Assembly: GCA_937899265.1 (NCBI GenBank) | Contig: CALBPV010000027.1 | Span: forward strand, 1 to 31,275 | Reading direction: 5' to 3' | Source of the DNA: an uncultured Bacteroidales bacterium | Lineage (GTDB): Bacteria; Bacteroidota; Bacteroidia; Bacteroidales; UBA3663 | Length of the DNA stretch: 31,275 nucleotides | The notes under the pieces: generated by a model | Told to the model about the DNA's origin: nothing | Databases searched by the model: none | The model's input: only the letters and a program-made list of their open reading frames with translations | Part shown: positions 16,452 to 24,925 of the stretch, piece after piece | Numbering within the stretch: position 1 is the stretch's first letter | How the letters are laid out: every line of letters begins with the position of its first letter | Made by a program: the position numbers and the translations under genes

Positions 16452-17675
16452 TTATTTATAAGCGGCCACCTCCCGGCAGAAGAGGGTTCTGGGGTGGTTG
16501 TAGAAATTGAGGAAGCCGGGAACAGACGCATGGCCTGCGTATGGTGCATAGAAATGGTTGGGTTTCAGCTCCGGATAGGCGTTACGCCAAACGCAGACGT
16601 ATGCAATGGGGAACTCCTTGCAGAGCGGCAGCAAAACCTCGTCGTACCAATTGGGGAGCGGAATGGTCTCGTAGCCGGTCTCTGACAGGGTGACAAGTTT
16701 GCCGTTGGTCTTGGAGAGATTGACGGCGGCCTGGAGTTGAAGGCGGGCACGATTGAGATAATCGGGTATGCCCTCTTCCATACCGAACATATAGACATCG
16801 GCTCCGAGAATATCTACATATTCATCGCCGGGGTAGCGCTCTGTATATTCTTCAAGACTGCCGATGCGGTCAGGCGAATAACACCAAAGAACATTGTCTA
16901 TACCCTCGGCATCGAAGATGTCGCGCGTCAGTTTCCAGAGGGCTTTGTATTCCTCGACAGAACACCAGTTCTTGCCCCACCAGAACCACGATCCGGTGTG
17001 TTCATGCCAGGGACGGAAGACCACCGGAATGCGGTTGCCCTCTCCATCACGAAGCGCACCGATGAAGTCGGCACAGTTCAAGACCCAACGCTGGAAGACA
17101 ATGTTCTCCTTGGTACCCGGGGTCACAATCTTGCGCACGACCAACGAGTCGGACGTGTCCCAGGCATTATTGCCGGTGACGGGATTGAGCGGATGCCATG
17201 AGACGGTGTTGATACCTCCGCGGGCATCGTGTTTCACAATCTCCTTGGCAATTCTGGAGAAAGGCACCGAGTCGAGGTTGCGACCTCCGCGTTTGTCCAT
17301 GGAAGTGATGCAGGCTTTCTCGCCAGAGAGGGGACCGTTATTCTCGGCCAAAGGCATCACCTCGGCACATTCGAGCATGCCGAGATCCCAGTTGATAACG
17401 CCGGGATAGTCGCCGCACACATCCTTCACATCGCTCCGGCCTGTTGTGTCTTGATTTCCTGCCTCGGGAATGTCCTGATTGTTCCAGGTGTAGCCGTAAG
17501 CCGTATCGTCGTGATGGCCGTATGCGAAACAGGAGTCGGCCACCATGGCTCGCAGCCGCTGTTCGAGACGCTGAGCGGGAGTCATTACAGGTTCTGCTTG
17601 GGGGGTCTTTCCTCCCCCGCAAGAAACAATGGCAAGAGGCAAAGATGCCAATAGAAGATATTTCGGAAGGTTCAT
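16452..17675 (-). CDS. GH26 beta-mannanase, probably periplasmic lipoprotein
   Basis: This 407-residue lipoprotein has lipobox AIVSC with C19. The GH26 barrel spans about 35-400. The acid/base is E225 in FRPWHEHTG and the nucleophile is E332 in VTLSETGYE; WFWWG and YSPDR are family marks. It hydrolyses beta-1,4-mannosidic bonds in (gluco/galacto)mannan. After C19 the sequence is GGGKTPQAEP, without the acidic run typical of surface-exported Bacteroidetes lipoproteins. A periplasmic location is therefore inferred, perhaps with mannobiose release. B. ovatus has a comparable periplasmic GH26. The gene lies 89 bp behind the other GH26 gene, a gap filled by 8-bp repeats, and 25 bp before GH130. 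Confidence 0.92.
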   Translation of the reverse strand: MNLPKYLLLASLPLAIVSCGGGKTPQAEPVMTPAQRLEQRLRAMVADSCFAYGHHDDTAYGYTWNNQDIPEAGNQDTTGRSDVKDVCGDYPGVINWDLGMLECAEVMPLAENNGPLSGEKACITSMDKRGGRNLDSVPFSRIAKEIVKHDARGGINTVSWHPLNPVTGNNAWDTSDSLVVRKIVTPGTKENIVFQRWVLNCADFIGALRDGEGNRIPVVFRPWHEHTGSWFWWGKNWCSVEEYKALWKLTRDIFDAEGIDNVLWCYSPDRIGSLEEYTERYPGDEYVDILGADVYMFGMEEGIPDYLNRARLQLQAAVNLSKTNGKLVTLSETGYETIPLPNWYDEVLLPLCKEFPIAYVCVWRNAYPELKPNHFYAPYAGHASVPGFLNFYNHPRTLFCREVAAYK

Positions 17676-17700
17676 ATTATTAACATTGTGTCGGTTGTCG

Positions 17701-17772
17701 AGATATCGTTATTTCGTTATTTCGAGATATCGTTATTTCGAGATATCGTTATTTCGAGATATCATTATTTCG
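17701..17772 (+). repeat. Nine 8-bp units of two kinds between the GH26 genes
   Basis: Units AGATATCG and TTATTTCG follow each other without gaps from 17701, in the order A, T, T, A, T, A, T, A, T; the last A unit reads AGATATCA. The final unit (17765-17772) lies inside the upstream GH26 gene on the minus strand and carries its stop codon and last lysine codon. Confidence 0.92.
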
Positions 17773-19228
17773 TGACGGTAAAGTCGCCGCGGTTGAGCAC
17801 ACCGGCGTCATTCATCTTGGATTTGAGGGTGGCGGCATTGTCCCATTCGCTGTTGAGCGCCCAGGTTGAGGATGACGTCATATTATACCACGTCATGAAG
17901 TAGCCCCACTTGTCGCCGGCAGAAAGTGACGTGGATGCATTGGGCAGACGGCCGCACTCTGACATCATTATCATTTTTTTGCCGCCGAAGGCTTCCATCA
18001 TGCGGTTGTAGGCCTCCAGGTTGGTGTATGTTCCGTTGTTCTTGTCGGCAGAGTCAAAATAAAGATCCACGCCCACCATATCGACATAATTGTCACCGGG
18101 ATACCAGTTGAGTATTTCGGACGTCGAGGCCAAATTGCCTGCCGAAGAAGCCTGAGCGGTATAGACCCAAATCAAGTTGTTGAGACCGTAGGTTTCGGTG
18201 AGTTGGTCGTGGAGATAAACCCAAAGTTTCTTATAGAGTTCGGCTCCCTTGGTGCCCCACCAGAACCAGGCTCCCCATTTGTAGTCGCCGGCGGCCTCGT
18301 GAAGAGGACGGAATATGACGGGAATGTTGGCGTCCTGCAGGAGTTTGAGACTCTCGGCTATCTTTTGGATGTCGGCCTTGATACAGTTGTTCTGCCACGT
18401 TCCCTCGGTGAGAGCCGCGTTGATATCGAAAGGCTGAGCAAAGTTTTCGGAATAGAATTCACGTTTTGAGGCGTCGCCTCCGGTGTAATCAGCCTCCGTG
18501 GCGGGAACCCTCCAGTGCCATCCGATTTGAACGATGCCGTTGTTGTCCCACACGGACTTGACGGGGGCAATGTCGGTATAGTTAATCCAATTGGCAGGCG
18601 ATGAGGCCAGATGAATATAATCGAACCCGACGATGGCGGGATATTTTCCGGTCGTCGTGTTAATATAGTCTGCATAACCGGTTTCCCATGCAACACCGCC
18701 CATGGCTCCCGAGAACATCTTCACTCCGTAATTGTCGCGGAAGAGTTGATAGAGAGCTTTGGCCTGTGTTGTGGCTTTGCTGTTGGTGAGCGCATCGAAG
18801 TTATAGGTAATCACTGCCTTTTCCTTCGTTGTGAAAGTGAGCGTAACACCAACGGCTGTGGCTTCTGTTGTAATTTTGCCACAAACAGCTCCTGTAGGAA
18901 CTACAAGAGTGTATTTCTGACCCTCTTCGAGTGCGAGAGGAATGTTAACCGACGTAGAGTTTGCTGCAACGGATGCAGACACGTTTGCGCCGTTAAGGGT
19001 AATGGATTTATCGCTGTTAAGACTTATCATCTTGTCGTAGGTGAGCGTCACCTGAGTCGTAGCCGCAGCGTCAACTTCTTCACCGTCGGCGATAGTTTGT
19101 GAGACAAGATGTATAGTGCCCTCCAAGTTGGCAGGTTCGTCTGAACTGTCACTGCTTCCGCAGGATATCCACAAGAAAGACACAGCGAAAAAAAGGCCGA
19201 GAAGTCTATGGATTTTGGAGATTTTCAT
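17765..19228 (-). CDS. GH26 endo-beta-mannanase with N-terminal Ig-like domain, surface lipoprotein
   Basis: This 487-residue lipoprotein has a signal ending LWISC (C23) followed by GSSDSSDE, an acidic stretch compatible with surface export. Residues about 35-135 form an Ig-like (Big/SbsA-type) domain with TIADGEEVD and YTLVVPTGAV. The GH26 catalytic domain spans about 140-480. The acid/base is E311 in FRPLHEAAG and the nucleophile is E424 in IMMSECG, with WFWWG (321-325). It probably makes the first cuts in mannan at the cell surface. It is the first enzyme gene behind the binding proteins, from which a terminator-like stem-loop separates it. Its last codons lie in the 8-bp repeat array. Confidence in the family is high; the surface location is inferred. 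Confidence 0.92.
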   Translation of the reverse strand: MKISKIHRLLGLFFAVSFLWISCGSSDSSDEPANLEGTIHLVSQTIADGEEVDAAATTQVTLTYDKMISLNSDKSITLNGANVSASVAANSTSVNIPLALEEGQKYTLVVPTGAVCGKITTEATAVGVTLTFTTKEKAVITYNFDALTNSKATTQAKALYQLFRDNYGVKMFSGAMGGVAWETGYADYINTTTGKYPAIVGFDYIHLASSPANWINYTDIAPVKSVWDNNGIVQIGWHWRVPATEADYTGGDASKREFYSENFAQPFDINAALTEGTWQNNCIKADIQKIAESLKLLQDANIPVIFRPLHEAAGDYKWGAWFWWGTKGAELYKKLWVYLHDQLTETYGLNNLIWVYTAQASSAGNLASTSEILNWYPGDNYVDMVGVDLYFDSADKNNGTYTNLEAYNRMMEAFGGKKMIMMSECGRLPNASTSLSAGDKWGYFMTWYNMTSSSTWALNSEWDNAATLKSKMNDAGVLNRGDFTVTK

Positions 19229-19244
19229 TTTTATTGCGAAATTT

Positions 19245-19297
19245 AAAAACTTCCCTCCGAGGGCATCTCTTGACGTGGAAATGCCCTTGGAGGGAAG
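19245..19297 (-). terminator. Terminator-like stem-loop between SGBP and GH26 genes
   Basis: The arms 19250-19266 and 19281-19297 pair over 17 bp with a single G-T wobble (CTTCCCTCC and GGAGGGAAG at the base) around a 14-nt loop. On the minus strand TTTTTAAATTT follows immediately. It starts about 10 bp behind the SGBP stop and probably terminates part of the susC-led transcript. Confidence 0.8.
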
Positions 19298-19306
19298 TCA
19301 ATAGAG

Positions 19307-21676
19307 TTATTCAATGGTTATCTTGGTGACAATCACGTTGTCGCCGTTGCCCAGGAAGACAGCGCCCCACCCCTGTTGGGTGTACGCAGCAGTCAGCATC
19401 TCTTCAGTCAGGACGAACGAGACAGCACCGTTATTGGCTGCAAGGTCCCAACTGTCATACTTGAAGGATATATATGACTGTCCCCAGTGGCCTTCCCAAA
19501 TCTGTATCTCCCACTCATCCTCTGTAGGAGTGAGGTAGAAGCGGATTGTTTGTCCTGCCTTGGCTCCGGCATCGGCCAGTTCTGCACCGCCATCGCTGAG
19601 GAAATAAGGCTGAATTCCCCAATCATCGACGATGGACTCACCTTCCCACAGCGTGGTCTCAAGGCTGATGTGACGCACGACATCAATCTTCGAGATAATC
19701 AGACCTTCGCCCTGCATAATCCAGCAGTAACCCCAATCAGTGAGGGTAGTGAGCTGCTCTGCCAGCGTTGCGGTAACAGGTATCTCGATGTAGCCTGCCG
19801 AAAGATCATAGATGCCCGAGTTAATGTTGTTTCCGTTATTGAGGCCGGTAGCGACACCTATTTCCTCCTGACCGCCCCAGTGGCCATCAAAGAATTGAAT
19901 CTGCCACCAGTCGTTGTAGTTGGTAGCCCAGAGACGAATGACATCACCTTCCTGCAGACCCATGTCGGCAAATGCGGTGTTGCTCTCGCCAGTTGACTGC
20001 TCATTGCTGCCCAATGTCCAGTTGATACCCCAGGCATTTAGGTCAACGGCACCCGTCCAAATAACAAAGGTCTGTTCGGTGTTGGGGATTACAGAGATGG
20101 AATACTCGACCTCGCCGTTTGACGAGACAAGTTTCAGTTTCGAGGACTTGCCTGCGTTGGTGGGAAGACCGATATAGAGCACGTCATCAATGAGGATGTA
20201 TTGTGCGTCAGCACCGTCAACCTGCACGTTGGTAAGCACATTGCCATTCACAACGGTTACCTGCATGAGTTGACCGGCCTTGAGTTCCACGTCGTCGCCG
20301 GGCAATTCGGGAATAAAGCAGAAGACAGGACTGTCAACGCTGAGTTCGTCGAATTCAACCGTTTCGCCATTGCTCATCGTGATGGTGAGTTTGCCGGAAA
20401 CAGCGGTGACAGGAACCGTGAGAACAAGTTTCTCCTCTGTCTGCTCTGCGAATTCAGTAACTGTAAGATCCTCTGCGAATGTAACCTTTGCGATGGTCTC
20501 CATGTTCTTACCCGTAACGGTCAGTTCGCTACCGGCAGATACTGGAACGGGAGCGTATGCCGTGAGTTCGGGTTTTGCGGTCTCAATGGAGACAATGGCG
20601 GTGGCACCGCTCTTCAAGTTCAGAGTCACCTCGCCGCTTTGAGCTTCAGCGGGAACAACAACGGTAATGGCTGTAGCACTCTGTTCCTCGGGGTCCACTG
20701 CCTCTGTCGAACCTGCAAAGAGTACAGAAGACACAACATCGAGATCCTTGCCGCTGATGACGAGTTTGTCTCCGGCTTTGATACCGCTGGAAGGTGTTGC
20801 TACCAACTCCGTCGGGATGGTCATGCCGATGTAGGCAATGATGCACTCGACACCGCTGGCAGGCCATACGCTTACCTTAGCCTGAACAGGTGTATTCTCT
20901 GGCAGAGTATAGGTAATTGCTCCGTCGGCTGCGGTAAATTCAACCTCCATGTCGGCAACAGTAAGTCTTTCAACGAGGTCGATATTGCTCAGCTCTTGAG
21001 TAATCACATCTCCGGGCTTCTTTCCGGTAAGGTCTGCAATGCTGCTGACTGCGGGGAGGACTACATTCAGCTCCTCTGCGCTATACATTTCATTCGGCAT
21101 TTCAACTTCATCGGAGGTGGCATCAGTGATACCGATGCGTCCGGTCTGAGCCTCTGCGGGGACAGTCACCTTGATGGTGTAACGTGAATGTTCCAGGAAT
21201 TCGGTCTCATAAACATAAACTTCATCGTTGAAAATCACGCCATGCATCAGGTTGAGATAATCGCCCTTAATGGTCAGAACCTCACCGGGCTTCACCGTAG
21301 CGGGCGAGAAAGAATTGAGCAGGATGGGTTCCGTGTAAGTCAGCTCGCTCTGGGTGAAGAGGCTGCCCTTGGGTGTGACGAGTTCGAGAATACCGGGTTC
21401 TACATCTTCGGCAGGTACAGTGACCCGGATTTCCTCGCTGTTGATAACGCGGATGTCCGTCACTTCGATATTGGTTGGGAAGATAACCTTTGTGACTTGG
21501 TCCATACCGGAACCCACAAAGCGAATCTCTCCACCTCGGATAACAGGGCTCGGTCCAAACGCATTGAGATTGATACCGCCCTTATATTGGTTGGTGCTGA
21601 GGTCGTCGCCATTGTTGCAGGCGGTAAAGCCTGCAAGGGCGATCGAAGCTATCAGTATATAAAATATTTTTTTCAT
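19307..21676 (-). CDS. Large IPT/TIG surface glycan-binding lipoprotein
   Basis: This 789-residue lipoprotein has lipobox GFTAC (C20) followed by NNGDD, which suggests surface export. About six IPT/TIG-like beta-sandwich repeats follow up to about residue 530. Their starts read like FGPSPVIRGGE, FSPATVKPGE, PSSGIKAGDK and YAPVPVSAGS. The last 256 residues are two related modules (534-669 and 670-789) with WWQIQFFDGHWG and WEIQIWEGHWG at matching places. These are probably carbohydrate-binding, with aromatic residues facing the glycan. It sits in the place of SusE/SusF-type proteins. The start at 21676 (MKKIFYIL) lies 15 bp behind the preceding stop; ATG 21691 directly at that stop is less likely. 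The ligand is inferred to be mannan from context. Confidence 0.85.
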   Translation of the reverse strand: MKKIFYILIASIALAGFTACNNGDDLSTNQYKGGINLNAFGPSPVIRGGEIRFVGSGMDQVTKVIFPTNIEVTDIRVINSEEIRVTVPAEDVEPGILELVTPKGSLFTQSELTYTEPILLNSFSPATVKPGEVLTIKGDYLNLMHGVIFNDEVYVYETEFLEHSRYTIKVTVPAEAQTGRIGITDATSDEVEMPNEMYSAEELNVVLPAVSSIADLTGKKPGDVITQELSNIDLVERLTVADMEVEFTAADGAITYTLPENTPVQAKVSVWPASGVECIIAYIGMTIPTELVATPSSGIKAGDKLVISGKDLDVVSSVLFAGSTEAVDPEEQSATAITVVVPAEAQSGEVTLNLKSGATAIVSIETAKPELTAYAPVPVSAGSELTVTGKNMETIAKVTFAEDLTVTEFAEQTEEKLVLTVPVTAVSGKLTITMSNGETVEFDELSVDSPVFCFIPELPGDDVELKAGQLMQVTVVNGNVLTNVQVDGADAQYILIDDVLYIGLPTNAGKSSKLKLVSSNGEVEYSISVIPNTEQTFVIWTGAVDLNAWGINWTLGSNEQSTGESNTAFADMGLQEGDVIRLWATNYNDWWQIQFFDGHWGGQEEIGVATGLNNGNNINSGIYDLSAGYIEIPVTATLAEQLTTLTDWGYCWIMQGEGLIISKIDVVRHISLETTLWEGESIVDDWGIQPYFLSDGGAELADAGAKAGQTIRFYLTPTEDEWEIQIWEGHWGQSYISFKYDSWDLAANNGAVSFVLTEEMLTAAYTQQGWGAVFLGNGDNVIVTKITIE

Positions 21677-21691
21677 AGTTGTCTGTCGCAT

Positions 21692-23068
21692 TTATTTGTT
21701 GGGAACGGCACGAATATTGTCGATCTTGATAATGGGATTACACTCGGTACCGGAAACGCCGCCGCCACATACGAAGAGAACGAGCGAAGCCCATGAGTCG
21801 GCGCTCAGGCTACCTGTGGCTGCTGTTCCGTCGGGACCGTATGCAAACGTGGCAGAGTTCATCGGAATGGAAACCGTAATCCACTTGTCTGCGGTGTCGA
21901 ACGAACCTGTTGTGGTCCAGGGACGATAGAGTGCGCGAGGTACCACGCCACCCGAGATATAAGTGTTGTTGCAACCACCCAAAACAGTTCCGTTCAAATC
22001 CACTGCACCGCTGCTGCCGTATGAAACCGTTGAGATGTCTGCAGGAATAATCTGCATGGCTCCGGCGCTCCAGGGATTCGACGAGGGAATGTACATCTCG
22101 AACTTGAAGCTCATGTTGCTGTAGTCTGAGAAATCGACCAAATCGGTCAAAAGACGTCCCTCGGGAGCTGTGAAGGTCTCGGGATCTTCCCAGTTGCCGG
22201 GCCAGTACTCGAACGAATAGTTTCCGTCGTTCCAGCCTGCATCTGCATCAAGGGTTGCTCCGCCCAGCATCACGAAATTGCCGGTAATGGAGGTCTCGTC
22301 ACTCGTGATGTCGCGATTGTGCCAGCCGTGGTTGCCCAGACCTGTCTTTCCGTCAAAGTCAAAGAGCATGCCACGTGTATCGGCATAATGGAAACTCGAA
22401 ACCGTGGTGCCGTAAATCGATGTAATCGTCACAGGGCCTTCGGCTGCTCCGTCGGGTACAATGACCGTAACAGACGTGTAATCATCGGCTATGCTCTTGA
22501 TTTCAGCATCCAGATTGTTTCCGGATGCATCCGTAAAGGAAACCGTGAGCGGAACGTTCGGGTCGTCAATCATGTAACGTCCCGTAATCTTGGAGGCTTC
22601 ACCTGCGGGTGTGTATTCGCAGTCCATCGCCGTAATGGTGGGCGCACTGATGGTAACCGAGAAATCGTAGGACACGGTATCCTTCGACTTGGTAACCATG
22701 AAAATCTTGTTGGACACAAGGTCCGGAATACCGCTGGGCACCTGCACCAGCAGGGCATTGTCGGTGATATAGCTCGTATTGAGCACGGCCTTCTGGTCGT
22801 TGAAATACAATTCATAAACCGAACGCAGATTGTCGCCTACGAGGCAGACAATGGCTTCGGGGTAGGCACTGGTCACGAGCTGACCGTCGGTATAGAGGGT
22901 GCCGGGCTCGTCATTGCTGCCCACCACTTCGGAGGAGAGGCAGCGAACGTATTTCACCGTCGGCTTACCGCCTGCCACCTCGTATGCATCGGGAGTGTCA
23001 TCGCATCCCGTCCATACCATGCCGGCAGAAAGTGCCATAACTGCCATTGCAATATATTTGGTTTTCAT
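21692..23068 (-). CDS. SGBP-B-like surface glycan-binding lipoprotein
   Basis: This 458-residue lipoprotein has lipobox VWTGC (C22) followed by DDTPD, an acidic export signal. Two IPT/TIG-like domains (about 35-230) hold LYFNDQKAVL and ITGRYMIDDPN. The C-terminal domain (about 235-458) starts GMLFDFDGKTGLGNHGWHN and ends IIKIDNIRAVP. This pattern is that of the glycan-binding domain of B. ovatus SGBP-B (SGBP_B_XBD type), as recalled. It probably holds mannan at the cell surface near the SusCD complex. It lies 55 bp behind SusD in an AT-rich gap and directly before the larger binding protein. Confidence 0.85.
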   Translation of the reverse strand: MKTKYIAMAVMALSAGMVWTGCDDTPDAYEVAGGKPTVKYVRCLSSEVVGSNDEPGTLYTDGQLVTSAYPEAIVCLVGDNLRSVYELYFNDQKAVLNTSYITDNALLVQVPSGIPDLVSNKIFMVTKSKDTVSYDFSVTISAPTITAMDCEYTPAGEASKITGRYMIDDPNVPLTVSFTDASGNNLDAEIKSIADDYTSVTVIVPDGAAEGPVTITSIYGTTVSSFHYADTRGMLFDFDGKTGLGNHGWHNRDITSDETSITGNFVMLGGATLDADAGWNDGNYSFEYWPGNWEDPETFTAPEGRLLTDLVDFSDYSNMSFKFEMYIPSSNPWSAGAMQIIPADISTVSYGSSGAVDLNGTVLGGCNNTYISGGVVPRALYRPWTTTGSFDTADKWITVSIPMNSATFAYGPDGTAATGSLSADSWASLVLFVCGGGVSGTECNPIIKIDNIRAVPNK

Positions 23069-23123
23069 AAATTTATATTTTATATAATTATATATTTATG
23101 TGTTTCACTCTGTTGACGGGATG

Positions 23124-24881
23124 TCAATAGGCATATACACTGCGCACATCCACATGTTCGCCCTCGGCATTTACGTCTGAAGCCAACAGGGGATTGAACG
23201 TAACGTCCTCGGTCGGGAAGGGCAGATAGAAGTAATTGGGAGTTTCGCTATCTCCTTTCATCATTGCCACTACGTTGGGAGCAGTAGTACCGTCATTGTA
23301 AGAGGCTCCACTGGCATCCCATGTCCCCGACTTGTAATAGTTCTCATAGACATCGGCCATACCCCAGAACTCATTGCGTTTCTGCGTCGTAAGTTCAGTA
23401 ACACAGAAATCGGGATTATAATAGCTGACACGCACGAAATCGTACCAACGGTCGCCCTCCATGCAAAGTTCCAAACGGCGCTCTTTCCAGATGTCTTCCC
23501 AAGACACGGAAGAGGGACGGTTGGCTCCGGGTATCGCACGGTTGCGGACTGCCATGAAGGCATCGATGACATCGGAGTTGGAGGAGGCGCTGCGACTGGC
23601 ACCCAACGATGCTTCGGCATAGATGAGATATACATCCGCCAATCGGAGCAGGAACGTAGGCACGGACGATGCCATACGGGCATCCGAGCAACCGGCTCCC
23701 TGAATATGGTCGTATGTGTCACCATAGAGATGCTTCACGGTGTTGGCTCCGGTAGGTGAGTTCAGGCCGGAATTGGTGGCATATTCGTAGAGGAACTCCA
23801 GATAGTCGAAACCTCCCTTGTCCTGCCAGAACTGGCTGTACTTGAATCCGGGCAACATCATCGTGGCATGCAGACGGCTGTCCACATTGCTCAGCCATGC
23901 GTCGGGCTGCTGTTCGAGTAACTTGATGCCGAAAGCCTCCTGCATATCGACCGTCAAGCCGCCCCAGTCACCCCAGGTGGCAGCCCAGTCGTCAATACCG
24001 CCCATGCCGAGGTCGGACTGATAGGAGTTCTGACGGGTCCAGTTGGCTCCGTCGGCTGTCCAACGCCATACGAAGAGACCCTCTTCGGTGTAGCGGTTCG
24101 AAAGGAGGAAGATGTCCTCGTAATTCTCCTCAAGTTTGCGTCCGGAGTTGTCAATCACATCCTTGGAATAGTCGGCAGCCTTCTTCAGGTCATCGCCGTT
24201 GAGCGAACCGGTGACTCCAGCTTTGGCAAGGTAAACCTTGGCCAGAAGTCCTTCTGCACAATAGTAATCGATGCGTCCCTTGTCGCCTTTCTTGGGCAAC
24301 AGCTCCATGGCTGTCTCCAAGGTATAGACAATGTACTCATAGATGTCCGACTTGTAGTTCTTCGGATAGGTATTGTAATCACCCGCGTTGAGTGACTCTG
24401 TGTTGTTGTGAAGAATGGGCACCTCGCCGAAGGAGCGTACCAAGAAGAAATAGGCCATGGCCTTCCATGCGAGACATTCGCCGAGACACTGGTTACGCAC
24501 CGAAGGTGTCAGGTTGCCGCTCGATTTCTTAATGTTGTCATAGACGGCGTTGCAATGACCGATCTCAGCCCAAAGCGAGTAGGACATATTCACAAGATCA
24601 TCATCGGAGCCGTTGATGGTGAAGGTATGATAAGGAGAGGTCGTACCGAACATATAGTTGCCGGCCATTTCCTCGGCCACCTTGAGGAATCCTCGCTGGA
24701 AATCGTACCAGGGCGAATTATACAGGTAGTTTACACCTGAGATGCACTGGTCATCAGTCTGATAGTAGTTGTCCTGATTATAGTTGTCCTCCGAGGGTCG
24801 GTCAAGGAAGTCATCACACGAAGCGAAGCTCACCGCAATCAGAGTGCTCAGGGCAAAATATTTGATTATATTACGTTTCAT
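23124..24881 (-). CDS. SusD/RagB-family outer-membrane glycan-binding lipoprotein
   Basis: This 585-residue lipoprotein has signal and lipobox SFASC (C22) followed by DDFLDRPSED. The DDFLD start and acidic run are typical of SusD proteins. The TPR-rich SusD fold is supported by AVYDNIK, LAWKAMAYFFLVRSFGEVPI, GLLAKVYLAKAG and the C-terminal WEDIWKERRLELCMEGDRWYD. SusD forms the lid of the SusC transporter and binds the oligosaccharide. It lies 44 bp behind SusC in the same orientation, the invariant pairing. Mannan specificity comes from the neighbours only. Confidence 0.95.
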   Translation of the reverse strand: MKRNIIKYFALSTLIAVSFASCDDFLDRPSEDNYNQDNYYQTDDQCISGVNYLYNSPWYDFQRGFLKVAEEMAGNYMFGTTSPYHTFTINGSDDDLVNMSYSLWAEIGHCNAVYDNIKKSSGNLTPSVRNQCLGECLAWKAMAYFFLVRSFGEVPILHNNTESLNAGDYNTYPKNYKSDIYEYIVYTLETAMELLPKKGDKGRIDYYCAEGLLAKVYLAKAGVTGSLNGDDLKKAADYSKDVIDNSGRKLEENYEDIFLLSNRYTEEGLFVWRWTADGANWTRQNSYQSDLGMGGIDDWAATWGDWGGLTVDMQEAFGIKLLEQQPDAWLSNVDSRLHATMMLPGFKYSQFWQDKGGFDYLEFLYEYATNSGLNSPTGANTVKHLYGDTYDHIQGAGCSDARMASSVPTFLLRLADVYLIYAEASLGASRSASSNSDVIDAFMAVRNRAIPGANRPSSVSWEDIWKERRLELCMEGDRWYDFVRVSYYNPDFCVTELTTQKRNEFWGMADVYENYYKSGTWDASGASYNDGTTAPNVVAMMKGDSETPNYFYLPFPTEDVTFNPLLASDVNAEGEHVDVRSVYAY

Positions 24882-24925
24882 AGGTCTTTCTATAAATTAC
24901 TTAATTACATGTATTCGTACCCATA

